A DNA stretch of 64,000 nt from Lumnitzera littorea (lineage: Eukaryota > Streptophyta > Magnoliopsida > Myrtales > Combretaceae), in contig JAMXBB010000003.1 of assembly GCA_024138015.1 (NCBI GenBank), positions 71,086,468-71,150,467 of the forward strand, given 5' to 3'. Both the position numbers and the translations under genes were made by a program. The notes under the pieces were generated by a model, which saw nothing but the letters and a program-made list of their open reading frames with translations, ran no database searches and had not been told where the DNA came from. Each line of letters starts with the position of its first letter. Positions within the stretch are counted from its first letter, which is position 1. Of the stretch, positions 1 through 10,204 are shown piece by piece.

Positions 1-1019
1 TATTTAGAGACAAAAAATTGACAAAAGAGATAGTTATTTTTGGGGAGAGAAAAGAAAGAAATGAAATGAAAAAAGAAACAAAAAAGAAAAAAAGAAAATG
101 AAAAAACTAGGAAAAAGGAAAATGAAGAAATACCCAAATATTGGGCTTGAGAAAATCCCCAATCAAAGAAGGCTTAAGTTGCTCAAAAAACACAAGGCCT
201 TGAATCGCATTCCTAACTAATCATGTTCTCAACCACAAACCAAAAACTCCATATTCAGATCAAAATCACACTCTAAATTATGAACTAAACCCTTTCTACC
301 CACTCGATTCTCAAACATAAGACTTTCCTACCTATAATACCTCCCTACTCAAAGCTCTTCTAATTTTGAAGAACAATTTATTTATGATAAAAATTATTTT
401 TAAAGGTAGGGTAAGCACACATGTAGTTCATTCCTAAGGGTTCTTGACTTATACCCCCCAGGTTGGACGAAAGCACTTCTTTCAAAATAGGCCCTCTTAA
501 TTAACTTCTTTTGAAACCATTTGACCAAAAGCCCAATTTACAATATTGAACCAAAAAAGACTTAACAGATCGATCAGAGTGTATCACTTACAAACTGGAT
601 TATAATTTTTGGAATAGTATCAAGAGTGAAATCTAGACCGAGAGTGCGTAAGTAAGTCCCCTTTGACTAGACTAATCGTGAGTTACCTTTTCCTTACAAA
701 ATGAATGTTTAAGGCTTATCCAAGAGGCTCATTGTCTAGGTTACAAACTAGGGTAGATATGAGATACCCTACATGATTATAGTGTTTGCCTTTTGAATAG
801 GAATTTGTATTTGTTAGCAAACTTTCAAGGAAAAAGAAGGAAAAAAGAAAATGAAAAGACATGAAAAGGAGGGAGAGAAAGTGGAGGCTTGTTACAAGTT
901 TTTCCATTCATTTTCCAATCCATTTCATCCATAGTGGCCAAATTTTCAATTCATGTTATAAATAGTTTTCACTAAATCCCTTGTTTGTAAATTTCTCAAG
1001 TTAAGAGTTTTTTTTCGAG
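1..1019. other. AT-rich non-coding DNA upstream of the satellite array
   Basis: No protein-like reading frame was recognised. Positions 40-130 are purine-rich (GAAA/AAAG runs) and the rest is AT-rich. Because a tandem array, a PPT and a Tat/Ogre-type LTR follow in order, I infer that this is part of the 3' untranslated region of the same element, whose coding part lies left of the window. Confidence 0.4.
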
Positions 1020-1425
1020 TCAGCTATGTTTCTTAGCCAATAGAGTTTAAGCAAGTCTGAAGGGTGCTTACTCTATATCCATTTTCTCAAGGATATAGCT
1101 AGCGCATAGAGCATCGTTCCTATCCATATCTTCTTTAGTGCTTCAGTTAGCTTATGGAGCGTTATCTAGATTTATATTCTCATTTAGGGATCTAGTTAGA
1201 TTATATAGCGCAGTCCCAATCTAAAGCTTCTTAAGCTTTTGGCTGACTCCTAAAATAGTCCTAATTTATAATCTCCTAGGGAGTTAGCTAGCTCATGAGT
1301 GTAGTCCCAATTCGGAGTTTCACAGGCTCCTAGTTGCCCAACATATAATCTCTTAGGGATTTAGCAAGCTCATGGAGCATTATCCCAATTCAAAGTTTTC
1401 TCGTCTTTAGGTCTTAGGTAGCTTA
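1020..1425 (+). repeat. Degenerate edge units of the tandem array
   Basis: Four to five loosely related segments of about 80-83 bp precede the regular array. They share words such as AGGGATTTAGCAAGCTCATGG and CCCAATTC.AAG, which align with TTAGTCAGCTCATTAGGGCA and CGACCAAGTTTT of the main 81-bp unit. Diverged edge copies next to a homogeneous core are expected when a tandem array is homogenised by unequal exchange. Confidence 0.6.
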
Positions 1426-3600
1426 AAGGGCGCTTTGATCGCCTTGGTTAGTTAGTTCATCAAGGCACGACCAAGTTTTCCTTATTTTTAGGTCTTAGCC
1501 AGCTCAAAGGGCGCTTTGACCACCTTGGTTAGTCAGCTCATCAAGGCACGACCAAGTTTTCCTTGTTTTTAGGTCTTAGCCATCTCAAAGGGTGCTTTGA
1601 CCGCCTTGGTTAGTCAGCTCATTAGGGTACGACCAAGTTTTCCTTGTTTTCGGGTTTTAGCCAGCTCAAAGGGCGCTTTGACTGCCTTGGTTAGTCAGGT
1701 CATTAGGGTATGACCAAGTTTTCTTTATTTTTAGGTCTTAGCCAGCTCAAAGGGCGCTTTGACCGCCTTGGTTAGTCAGCTCATTAGGGCACGACCAAGT
1801 TTTCTTTATTTTTAGGTCTTAGCCAGCTTAAAGGGCGCTTTGATCGCCTTGGTTAGTCAACTCATGAGGGCATGACTAAGTTTTCCTCATTTTTAGGTCT
1901 TAGCTAGCTCAAAGGGCGCTTTGACCCCCTTGGTTAGTTAGCTCATGAGGGTACGACTAAGTTTTTCTCATTTTTAGGTCTTAGCCAGCTCAAAGGGCGC
2001 TTTGACCCCCTTGGTTAGTGAGCTTATTCGGGTACGACCAAGTTTTCCTCATTTTTAGGTCTTAGCCAGCTCAAAGGGCGCTTTGACCAACTTGGTTAGT
2101 CAGTTCATCAGGGTATGACCAAGTTTTCCTTATGTTTAAGTCTTAGCCAGCTCAAAGGGCGCTTTGATCGCCTTGGTTAGTCAGCTCATCAGGGTACGAC
2201 CAAGTTTTCCTTATTTTTAAGTTTTAGCTAGCTCAAAGGGCGCTTTGACTGCCTTGGTTAGTCAGCTCATTAGAGCACAACCAAGTTTTCCTTATTTTTA
2301 GGTCTTAGCCAGCTCAAAGGACGCTTTGAATGCCTTGGTTAGTCAACTCATCAGGGCATTATCAAGTTTTCTTTGTCTTTAGGTCTTAGCCAGCTTAAAG
2401 GGCGCTTTGACTACCTTGGTTGGTTAGCTCATTAGGGCATGACCAAGTTTTCCTTATTTTCAGGTCTTAGCCAGCTCAAAGGGCGCTTTGACCACCTTGG
2501 TTAGTCAGCTCATTATGGCACGACCAAGTTTTCTTTATTTTTAGGTCTTAGCCAGCTTAAAGGGCGCTTTGACCGCCTTGGATAATCAGCTCATTAGGGC
2601 ACGACCAAGTTTTCTTTATTTTTAGGTCTTAGCCAGCTCAAAGGGCATTTTGATTGCCTTGGTTAGTCAGCTCATTAGTGTACGGCCAAGTTTTCCTTCA
2701 TTCTTTAAGTCTTAGCCAGCTCAAAGGGCACTTTAATTGCCTTGGTTAGTCAGCTCATTAGGGCACGACCAAGTTCCTTCATTTTTCAGGTCTTAGGCAG
2801 CTCAAAGGGTGCTTTGACCGCCTTGGTTAGTCAGTTCATTAAGGCACGACCAAGTTTTCCTTGTTTTTAGATCTTAGCTAGCTTAAAGGGCGCTCTAACT
2901 GTCTTGGTTAGTCAGCTTATTAGGGCACGACCAAGTTTTCCTTATTGTTAGGTCTTAGCCAGCTCAAAGGGCGCTTTGACCGCCTTGGTTACTCAGCTCA
3001 TCAGAGTACTACCAAGTTTTCCTCATTTTTAGGTCTTAGTTAGCTCAAAGGGCACTTTGACCGCCTTGGTTAGTCAGCTCATCAGGTTACGACTAAGTTT
3101 TCCTTATTTTTAGGTCTTAGCCAGCTCAAAGGGCGCTTTGATCGCCTTGGTTAGTTAGCTCATTAGGGCACGACCAAGTTTTCTTTATTTTTAGGTCTTA
3201 GGCAGCTCAAAGGGCGCTTAACCGCCTTGGTTAGTCAACTCATTAGGGTACGACCAAGTTTTCCTTCATTCTTTTGGTCTTAGCCAGCTCAAAGGGTGCT
3301 TCGACCGCCTTAGTTAATTAGCTCATTAGGGCACGATTAAGTTCCTTCATTCTTTAGGTCTTAGCTAGCTCAAAGGGTGCTTTGACCGCCTTGGTTAGTC
3401 AGTTCATTAGGGCACGACCAAGTTTTCCTTGTTTTCAGGTCTTAGCCAGCTCAAAGGGCGCTTTGATTATCTTAGTTAGTCAGCTCATTAGGGCATGACC
3501 AAGTTTCCTTCATTCTTGTAGTCTTAGCCAGCTCAAAGGGCGCTTTGACTGCCTTGATTAGTTAGCTCATCAGGGCGCGACTAAGTTCTCATTATTCTTT
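1426..3600 (+). repeat. 81-bp tandem repeat array, about 27 copies
   Basis: A regular head-to-tail array whose unit starts recur every 81 bp (for example 1493, 1574, 1655). Each unit carries TCAAAGGGCGCTTTGA, a perfect 6-bp inverted repeat around GGCG, and a second inverted pair, CTTGGT and ACCAAG, separated by about 21 bp. Units differ by scattered substitutions and indels of one to two bases. Although 81 is a multiple of three, the units contain stops in the frames checked, so it is not a protein repeat. The array lies about 160 bp upstream of a PPT and LTR, which is where Tat/Ogre elements are known to carry variable 3' UTR tandem repeats. Confidence 0.92.
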
Positions 3601-3748
3601 TTAGGGATTTTTGCTAACTGACAAAGGCGTTACCCCTCACTATTCTAACCCTCGTCAAGTGACTTAACGTTCCTTAGGATAGAGTTATCCTGAAGCAAAA
3701 ACGGTGTCTTTTTTATCTTTGTGGCAAAGTTTTGCTCAAACTTGACCA
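3601..3748 (+). other. End of retroelement 3' UTR
   Basis: Unique sequence between the tandem array and the polypurine tract. It contains ACAAAGGCG and AAGCAAAAACGGTGTC but no coding signal or repeat that I recognise. Confidence 0.4.
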
Positions 3749-3762
3749 CAAAGAGGGCTAGC
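3749..3762 (+). promoter_or_regulatory. Polypurine tract of a Tat/Ogre-type element
   Basis: ACAAAGAGGGCTAGC directly precedes the LTR start TGTAGACAC. A short purine run just upstream of a 3' LTR primes plus-strand DNA synthesis. Its presence makes 3763-5822 a 3' LTR rather than a solo LTR. Caution: the flanks CTAGC and CTTGC of this LTR also match at four of five bases, which would be expected of a solo insertion. Confidence 0.6.
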
Positions 3763-4064
3763 TGTAGACACTTAATTTTTATCCCTGTATAGTCTTAATT
3801 TTTATTTTTACAAAAAGGGTTCTAATTCAAAAATAAAAATAACAAAAATTAATAAATGATAAAAATAATAAAAAGTTTAACAAATAATGAAAATACCAAA
3901 AAAATAAGAAAAGAAAATTTAAAAAAACATTTTACGATTTTTTAGGAAGTAACTCATATTGGGAATAAATAGTTTTAGTTTTAGTTTTAGATTAGTACAA
4001 ATAATTATTTTAGGGAATCGGGTAGTTTAAGCATAATTTAATTGTACTGAATATCAAGGCACAG

Positions 4065-4165
4065 GCCAACGGCCTAACGGATAAGCATTGGAGTATTGGA
4101 TTGGATTTGATTTAGTTTGAGGTCATGGGTTTAAGCCTCACTAGGCATCTATGTCTTTTATTTTT
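4065..4165 (+). promoter_or_regulatory. tRNA-like Pol III promoter unit in LTR copy 1 (mutated)
   Basis: CGGCCTAACGG at 4070-4080 resembles a tRNA A box (TRGCNNAGYNGG) with a few mismatches and is followed by ATAAGCA. GTTTAAGCC at 4129-4137 matches the B box GWTCRANNC at eight of nine positions. A run CTTTTATTTTT follows within about 25 bp and could terminate Pol III. The same arrangement, better preserved, occurs at 58598 in the second LTR copy. A full cloverleaf is not preserved, so this is not annotated as a tRNA gene. Confidence 0.5.
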
Positions 4166-4514
4166 CTATTTTTTTTTACAAAAGCAAGAGAAATAAACAG
4201 AATTCATATCTAATTAAAATCATTTGCATCTAGTTTGATTTTATTAAATCGGATTTGAATTAATTTGGATCTAGTTTAATCATTATCAAATCAGATACAA
4301 TAGATATAATTAGATATTATTTGATTTGGACCTTAGAAACACACATACACGTGCATAAAGAAAAAAAAAAGAGGAGACACAGCAGAAAAAGACCACCTTG
4401 ACATAGCAATAATTCAGAGACTAAACACAGTCCCACAAACAGCCTACTGTTATAACACCCTTCAAGACTGCGTACGTCCAATGACTAGTGCTGCAGAATT
4501 CTTTAGCCCGACCA

Positions 4515-4712
4515 AAAGAACAGAACAATAGCACAATAGACAGCAGCGAAGACAACAGTACGGCGGACAGCTGCGAAGACAGCAGCACAGTGGATAGCAG
4601 TGAATAGAACAGCAGCATAGCGGACAGCAGTGAAGGCAGTAGCACAGTGGACAGCAGCGAATAAGACAGTAGCACAGCGGATAGCAGCAAACAGACAGCA
4701 GCGAAGCAAACT
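4515..4712 (+). repeat. Minisatellite of about 29 bp in LTR copy 1
   Basis: AGCAGCACAGTGGATAGCAG-like units start near 4581, 4611, 4638 and 4668 (spacing 30, 27 and 30 bp), with less regular copies before and after. The array is relatively GC-rich against its surroundings. Open frames on the minus strand here, rich in Leu/Ser or Cys, are by-products of the repeat and are not called as genes. LTR copy 2 has a different minisatellite at the corresponding place. Confidence 0.75.
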
Positions 4713-5822
4713 TAGACAATAATCTGACATGAGTAGCCACACGCAACAACAACTCCATTATACGCCGGCCATCGTCCTTCACCACGTAATCAAGAAGTAT
4801 AGGTTCGTTTCTTTCTAGTTTCAAAATTGTTTGTTTAATTGTTTATTTATTATTGTTATATTATCATTATTATTATTATTTAGATCTTTGGTTATTGATA
4901 TAATATATACGAATATGAACATATTAGTTTTAGGAGATTTTATTCTTAGTCTTTTATATATAGATAATTGTTTAATAATAATATATGTATATATATATAT
5001 TAATTTAGGTATTCTTCTTTCAATGTTAGTTTTCTTGATTAGATAAATTAAGTATTGATTTAAGTGAATGTATATTTTATTTTAGTTTAGGAGTTGTTAG
5101 GATTGTTTATTTTTGTTAAGATTTGATCTTGTTTAAGGATTTGTCATATAGAAAGTTGTTTTTTTTTTTTAAAATAAAAGTTAATAAAAAATCCTTTTTA
5201 AATTTTAGTACTTTTAGCTAAATTTTTTTATAAAACAATAACATTTAAGAGTTAGGACCCTTTTAGATTTGTTTTTAAATAAATCAAATAAATGAAAAAC
5301 GTAAACTTGGGTAGTTTTTTAAAATTAAAATAAATCAACATATTAAAGATTTTTTTGAGAGAACTATGATCGTTTGATCCCGGTTAGTGGGTACGTAGGC
5401 ACCTTTGGAGCGACGATAAAATATGTTAAACTTAGGTTCTTTTTCTTTTGATTTTTTTGTTTATTTATCTATTTATTTTAAATGTTATAATTAGAAAAAT
5501 AATTTTAATTTCGGTAAATAAATAATGGTACCTGTTAGGGTTTAATAGGTTAGCCTCCAAATTTGGAACTCTCTGGTTCTTTATTCAAATTGAAATCAAA
5601 GACCGGTAGCTAAATTGCAATTAATCCACCCAATTGATTACAGTTTTTTTTCTTTTCCTGACTCCGGTCGGGTGGCGACTCTAAAAATTATTTTTAATAA
5701 AAAACTGCAATTTCTCAATTTCTTTAGTTGATGATTAATATTAAATGGGTTAGGGTTTAGTATTAATCGGAAATGGGGAAATTAATTTTTAAATAAAAGA
5801 AATCGAAAAATCAGGCTCAACA

Positions 5823-6366
5823 CTTGCTTTTTGCACTTTTGTTAGAGTACCTTACCCTAGCCTGATGTGTATCTCACTTTATTGATCTTAAGGATGATTC
5901 TTTAACATTATTCTTTTCTCTCTTTTCTCTTTTTTACAATATCTAGATGTATCCTCGGTTATGTAGTATTCTTCTTTTGTATGTTTTACCCTTTTGTAAT
6001 TTCTTACGTGTACAAACCTTAGTGGTCAGAGTATATAAGGCCGCTTATTTGTAATCATTGGAATCAATCATGTTCAACATTGAATATACACTTCAATTAT
6101 TCTTCAGAGTTTTCTCTTGAGTACATTTATTCTTACCTACTCCTTTAGCAAGAGTAGTGGCTAATGCCCCTGAGCTAGCTCTTGTGCATAATATTGAGTA
6201 TTAATTTAAGCTATCAAAGATTCATTGGTGCGTACTATCCAATAGGTAGCTTAAGGATTTTGCTAAAACCTAATACCCATTTCTATTCTAGTTTGTTGAG
6301 TGTGTTTTCTATGTGTGCATGATTTTTGATGCCCTTGTGTGTTTATCTTGAGGCTTATAATCTTTA
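5823..6366 (+). mobile_element. 5' LTR tail of Ty3 element H (partial)
   Basis: Sequence between the preceding LTR and a primer binding site. It contains a TATATAA box at 6032-6038 followed by a C/T-rich leader-like stretch, as in the U3/R/U5 part of an LTR. The first 55 bp (TTTTTGCACTTTT.TTAGAGTAC) recur near 63665. The 5' end of this LTR is not seen; the Tat/Ogre LTR at 3763-5822 abuts it. Assignment to H follows from the adjacent PBS and gag start. Confidence 0.45.
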
Positions 6367-6379
6367 TTAGTATTAGGGC
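6367..6379 (+). promoter_or_regulatory. Primer binding site, initiator tRNA-Met type (degenerate)
   Basis: TTAGTATTAGGGC matches the plant Ty3/copia PBS TTGGTATCAGAGC at 10 of 13 positions. The following CCTAGGTTTTGAGA resembles the bases after the intact PBS of element G at 20244. It marks the start of the internal region of H. Confidence 0.6.
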
Positions 6380-6751
6380 CTAGGTTTTGAGAAGGGAGCT
6401 ACTAGCTAAAGTTGTAGTTTGAAGTAGCAGTAGGTTACTGGTGTTCATATGAAGTTGTTGTGAGTTTTGGTAGTGTCAGACTTAGTGGGTTCAAAGTTGT
6501 TTTGCTATTGAGTAATTTGTATTGAGAGTGGTAGTTAGAAATTGAAGTTATTGAGTTATAGTGTAAGTCGAGTAGTGGTTGTAGTGTGTACTATCCTGTT
6601 TTGTTAGTGTTTGATTTGTTTAGTGAGTTTTGTAGTACCTGTGAAGTTATTAGTGTTGTTGGTCATGGTGTGGTGGCTTCAAGAGTTATAATGGTGGTTT
6701 TCGAAGTTACTATAACAGTAATGTTGAAATTCCTTCAATGAAGTTTACATA
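6380..6751 (+). other. GT-rich retroelement leader
   Basis: About 370 bp between the PBS and the gag start. The plus strand is strikingly rich in G and T and poor in C, with repeated words such as GAAGTTATTAG and GTTGTTG. No ORF. It occupies the place of the 5' untranslated leader of element H. Confidence 0.5.
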
Positions 6752-7008
6752 ATGTTAGACCCAAGAGTACATACTGTCATTGGAGACAGTGAGAGCAATG
6801 CCTATAACCCTAGAAGATAGGTAAACTAAACTCTGAGATCTACTGATGACTAGTTGGACCATCTTACCAACCTAAAGGAGAACATGATATTAGCCATACA
6901 GTAGGTGACAAATGTTTGACTTATAGTAGTTGCTTAGGTTGACGACTAAACTATTGTTGAAGTTAATAGGAATGAACTCCAAGGTAATAGGCAAGAGTAC
7001 CTAATTTA
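6752..7008 (+). pseudogene. Start of Ty3 gag, truncated by Athila LTR (element H)
   Basis: An ATG at 6752 opens a frame reading MLDPRVHTVIGDSESNAYNP, followed by a charged, Leu-rich stretch (DHLTNLKENMILAIQ) with stops. The position after a PBS and leader and the general composition fit the N-terminus of a Ty3 gag, but no domain hallmark is present in so short a piece. It ends where the minus-strand Athila LTR begins at about 7009. The remainder of H may be the pol pieces at 27780-28705 and 57816-60540. Confidence 0.4.
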
Positions 7009-8327
7009 TGGTCTATGGGGTATGGTATTAGGTAAGTGCACTCAGTCAACTTATAGTATGTAATCGAATTTTAAGTTCGAGTGTTGTCTTACGAGGAACC
7101 ATATATGTGAGTAAATCTTAATTATTTAGCAACATTTTCCTTAGAATTTCCCAATTATCTAACTTTTACAAATAAGAGTCTAATTGAATAATTAATAGAA
7201 TAAAGAGCATAATAAAATAAAGATGTAAGAATAAAGAAAATAATAATTAAAATTAACAGAAATAATAATAGAATTAGTTAAAATTAAGAAAAAGCATATT
7301 CTTTGGTAAATCTTGCATTTACTTACTATTTAGTTTTAAGTGACTATTCAATCTCAATTGCGATATTGGACTGTAGAGATTCCTACATAAATTAATCGGA
7401 CTTGTTTTTCTAATTAATTCTTAATTCAGAGTACACTTTACTCGAATCATTTCTTCGGTAGAATATCTTAAGATTGCATTAAACCCTTGAATCTCGTTAT
7501 TAGGTTGCCTTAATTTGGAAAAACCAAATTACTAGAAGTTTTAGTCACTCAATTGTCTAATTGCATTAGTTAGTCATATTATAGGAATTTGCAAACTCTA
7601 TAGTAGATGCATGCGTTGACTCAATCACCTATAAAATTAAATTAAAAAGTAATGTAAAACAATACAATTAGATCTTAATATGCAAGTATCATAGACTGAA
7701 ATGACAATATCGATAAAAATATCATGAGTCACAACAAAAGCTAAGGTTCAATAATGATTTACTAAGAAAGATTAAAACAATGACACAATAAAATAAAAGT
7801 AACCAGAAAATGGAGAAATTCTTGTTATTTTACCTTATTAACTCTTCTTCAAAGGGGCTCTTTCTGCAAACCTAGACCTAGACGTCTATTTAAAAGAATT
7901 AGACCTAGAATTAAAATGAAAACTTGTCAAAAGTATAATATTCACAAATTATAGAACCACTATACCTTAGGATCATGATCGCAGAGTTGAGGCATGCTCT
8001 TGTACTTTGTCTAAAATCTTCAAATTCAATGGAAATTAATTATAAGATGTCCACTACCAAAGAAGACGGTCATGGTGTTCACCCATAGTCCTTTTTGGAC
8101 TTTATTCCTTACTTAAAACTCCTTTACTTCAATTCCTTGATCAATGTTCTTCTTCAATTAAGCTTTAAATCCTAATAAAAATCTTTAAAATTTCATTAGA
8201 TGCTTCTAAAATCCATGAAAATGAAATTTTAATATATTAAGCTTTGAATTGCTATACAATTAACCCGATTAATATGAAAAATTGTAGAAAATTATCCAAA
8301 AATATCTATGCTAAATGAGTCTTATCA
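7009..8327 (-). mobile_element. 3' LTR of Athila-type element A
   Basis: About 1319 bp, starting TGATAAGACTCATTTAGC on the minus strand and ending near ACCATACCCCATAGACCA. It aligns throughout with the two LTRs of element B (30853 and 36380): shared segments include ATATGAGTAAAYCTAAATTATT..AGCAA, TCTCAATTGCRATWTTGGA and AATAATGATTTACTAAGAA. The PPT lies next to its 5' end on the minus strand, which makes it the 3' LTR. Confidence 0.8.
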
Positions 8328-8342
8328 AATTCCTCTACATTT
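8328..8342 (-). promoter_or_regulatory. Polypurine tract of Athila element A
   Basis: On the minus strand AAATGTAGAGGAATT immediately precedes the LTR start TGATAAGACTC. This is the expected PPT position and fixes the polarity of the element. Confidence 0.7.
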
Positions 8343-8799
8343 AAGCTTTTGCTTGTCTTGAAGCAAAATAATAGGAATATCACAACAAAAATATCATAAA
8401 AAAAATATCTTAAGGATAAGATCATAAAAAATTTCTTTAGAAAAGTACACCTTCAAATTTAAGTTGTGTTGCAATTCTTTTCTCCAAAATTACCCTTCCT
8501 CCTAGACTTAATAATGCCCTTAGAATACTTTAATATTAACGCTTCAAGAACAACTGAATTTCAACAATAATCTTGATAATTTAAAGTTAGTCTTTTTATA
8601 TAAACAAAAACTATACTAGAGATCAAAACAAATATTAACAATTTATAAAAATTTCACTACTTTAGCTCAAATGGAGAGGAATCTTAAACTAGATTTATTA
8701 TGAAAACTTAGATTGGATAGATGTTACATCACTCATCCTCTGATTGTCTCTTTACTTCTTTCAATTTTTATTAAGAGGCTTTTTGTTCAAATTAATTTC

Positions 8800-9045
8800 T
8801 TTTATCAAAGTTTATTGGTATTAGGAAGGAACCTTGCTTTTTTGAGGAACTATGGTTGATCCTTACTAATTTAGCCTTTTAATCTTTCCTTATTATTGTT
8901 AGTAGGAGAGCACCTCACTCTTCTAAAGAACCAAGGTCGATCCTTAACAATTTTAATTTAAATTCCTTTTTGCAATTGGCAATGGGAGGGAATATTACTC
9001 TTTTAAGGCACCAAGATCAATCCTAACTAATTTTAAGCTATTCTT
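8800..9045. repeat. Three imperfect tandem copies of about 81 bp
   Basis: The motif GGAACCATGGTTGATCCTTACTAATTTT recurs in diverged form at about 8845-8870, 8925-8950 and 9008-9030 (plus strand words GGTTGATCCTTA, GGTCGATCCTTA, GATCAATCCTAA). Spacing is about 80 bp. Although the period is close to that of the 1426-3600 array, the sequence is different. Confidence 0.6.
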
Positions 9046-9059
9046 TTTATTGATGGTTA

Positions 9060-9440
9060 ATTTTTGTCTCGGTGCATGAACACCTGTAAAACATGAAAAC
9101 GGTTTCAAGGGGCACTAAGGGTGCTCTAGCGTAGCTATTCTAATGCTTAAGTTAGCCCTCTTATCACGTGGAGAGAAATGTCTAAGTAGTTAGGAAAAAA
9201 TGAGAGAGTGGAAGAGGGTCCTTTTGCTTAGGGGTCTTGCTTGGTATTTATAGTGAGTCAGTGGGTCCCTAGATTGAATAATTGGATCAAGCTTAAGTAT
9301 TGAGTTGACTAATATAAGCCTACATGATGATTATCGAGAAATGCCTATCAATACATTTCTTGTTTTTCTTATGCCTCCAATTACTTTGATTTTTCAAAAG
9401 ACCCTTAGAGGACAAATTTCCTTTGTTCATCTAATATAAA
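9060..9440 (+). repeat. Dispersed repeat X, copy 2
   Basis: Aligns with 63700-63990: shared words include CTCTAATGCATAAGTTA versus TTCTAATGCTTAAGTTA, a following GAGA-rich stretch, AGCTTAAGTATTGAGTTG versus the ATTGAGTTATTAGACCTAAGCTTGAG block, and TATTTATAGT/TATTTGTAGT. The copy at 63650 also carries a 5' part matching 5827-5880. It looks like part of an LTR or other interspersed repeat, family unknown. Confidence 0.5.
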
Positions 9441-10204
9441 AATTTTGAGAAAAAGAGAGATAGATAATTGTCCTCTAGAATTAAGCCTAGAAATAAAAAT
9501 AACTAGTTTTAACCCGTCTATATCTATCATATTCTCAAGTCTAAGTCTAAGCCTAATCAACAGAGAACTTTGAATTATGGAAATTTAATTATTCAAATTC
9601 AACAAACTATACTAAGGTCATAAGAATTATGGGAAAATTTGAAAAATATTTGCTTACTTACTTACTTACATGTAGGGGTGTAAATTTCTAATTATATTTC
9701 AATAAAAACTTAAAAGCTTAAGTACATGGTATTTCAATTAATCTATACTCATTAACATACCTATCCTATCCTTTCCTCCCATACTTAAGTTGTAAATTAT
9801 TCTCAATGTACCTTATCATGGCAATACAAAAATAACAATAAAATGGGAGAAAAAGAAAAAGATGAAAAGAAACTAGGACTTCCTCAGTTTTTGGCATTGA
9901 TCTTTAAAATTTTTGAAGTCCAGAATTCAGAATTCCATTCGATCTAATTAAGATTGAACTTTCCTTTTTAGTGACTAAAACAAACTAACTATAAAATTAA
10001 AAAAGAAGAGAAGTTAACTAAATGAAACGAAAGAAAAGTAAATAATGATTAGACTACTAATTCATGTATCATAGAGCCATGTAGAATTTAACAAACAATG
10101 AAAAGTCAAACACAACAATAAATGATTAATTAGGTACAGTCATCCAAATTAAAATGAAAAATAATGGAGTCTTTCAAGAGAATAAAAAGGAATCAATCAT
10201 CATC

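Larger units (their letters stand above)
3763..5822 (+). mobile_element. Tat/Ogre-type Ty3 LTR (copy 1, probably a 3' LTR)
   Basis: A 2060-bp LTR with ends TGTAGACAC and GGCTCAACA. The copy at 58223-60298 has similar length and a collinear series of shared blocks: the 5' end (TAGACACYTAATTTTT), a tRNA-like segment, a region of short tandem repeats, GGGTACGTAGGCACCT at 5389-5404, ACCGGTAGCTAA with CCGACTCYGGTCGG near 5592-5672, and TAGGGTTTAGTATTAATCGG at 5753. Very AT-rich between blocks. No convincing ORF. The family call rests on the end sequences, LTR size and 3' UTR repeats and is an inference. Confidence 0.75.
8343..10204 (-). other. Non-coding 3' region of Athila element A
   Basis: Lies between the env-like ORF and the 3' LTR of A. 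No ORF recognised. It holds a three-copy imperfect repeat (8800-9045) and a segment (9060-9440) related to the right end of the window. The rest is AT-rich without visible features. Confidence 0.5.

Noticed and set aside
1426..3600. CRISPR array
   Set aside because: Units are contiguous 81-bp tandem repeats without unique spacers, and the context is plant retroelements.
1426..3600. Tandem protein repeat (81 bp equals 27 codons)
   Set aside because: Stops occur in the forward frames and in the reverse frames checked.
4421..4824. Three overlapping minus-strand open frames rich in Leu, Ser, Cys and Arg
   Set aside because: All run through the 29-bp minisatellite of the LTR. Repeats without stops give open frames in several registers; composition is not protein-like.
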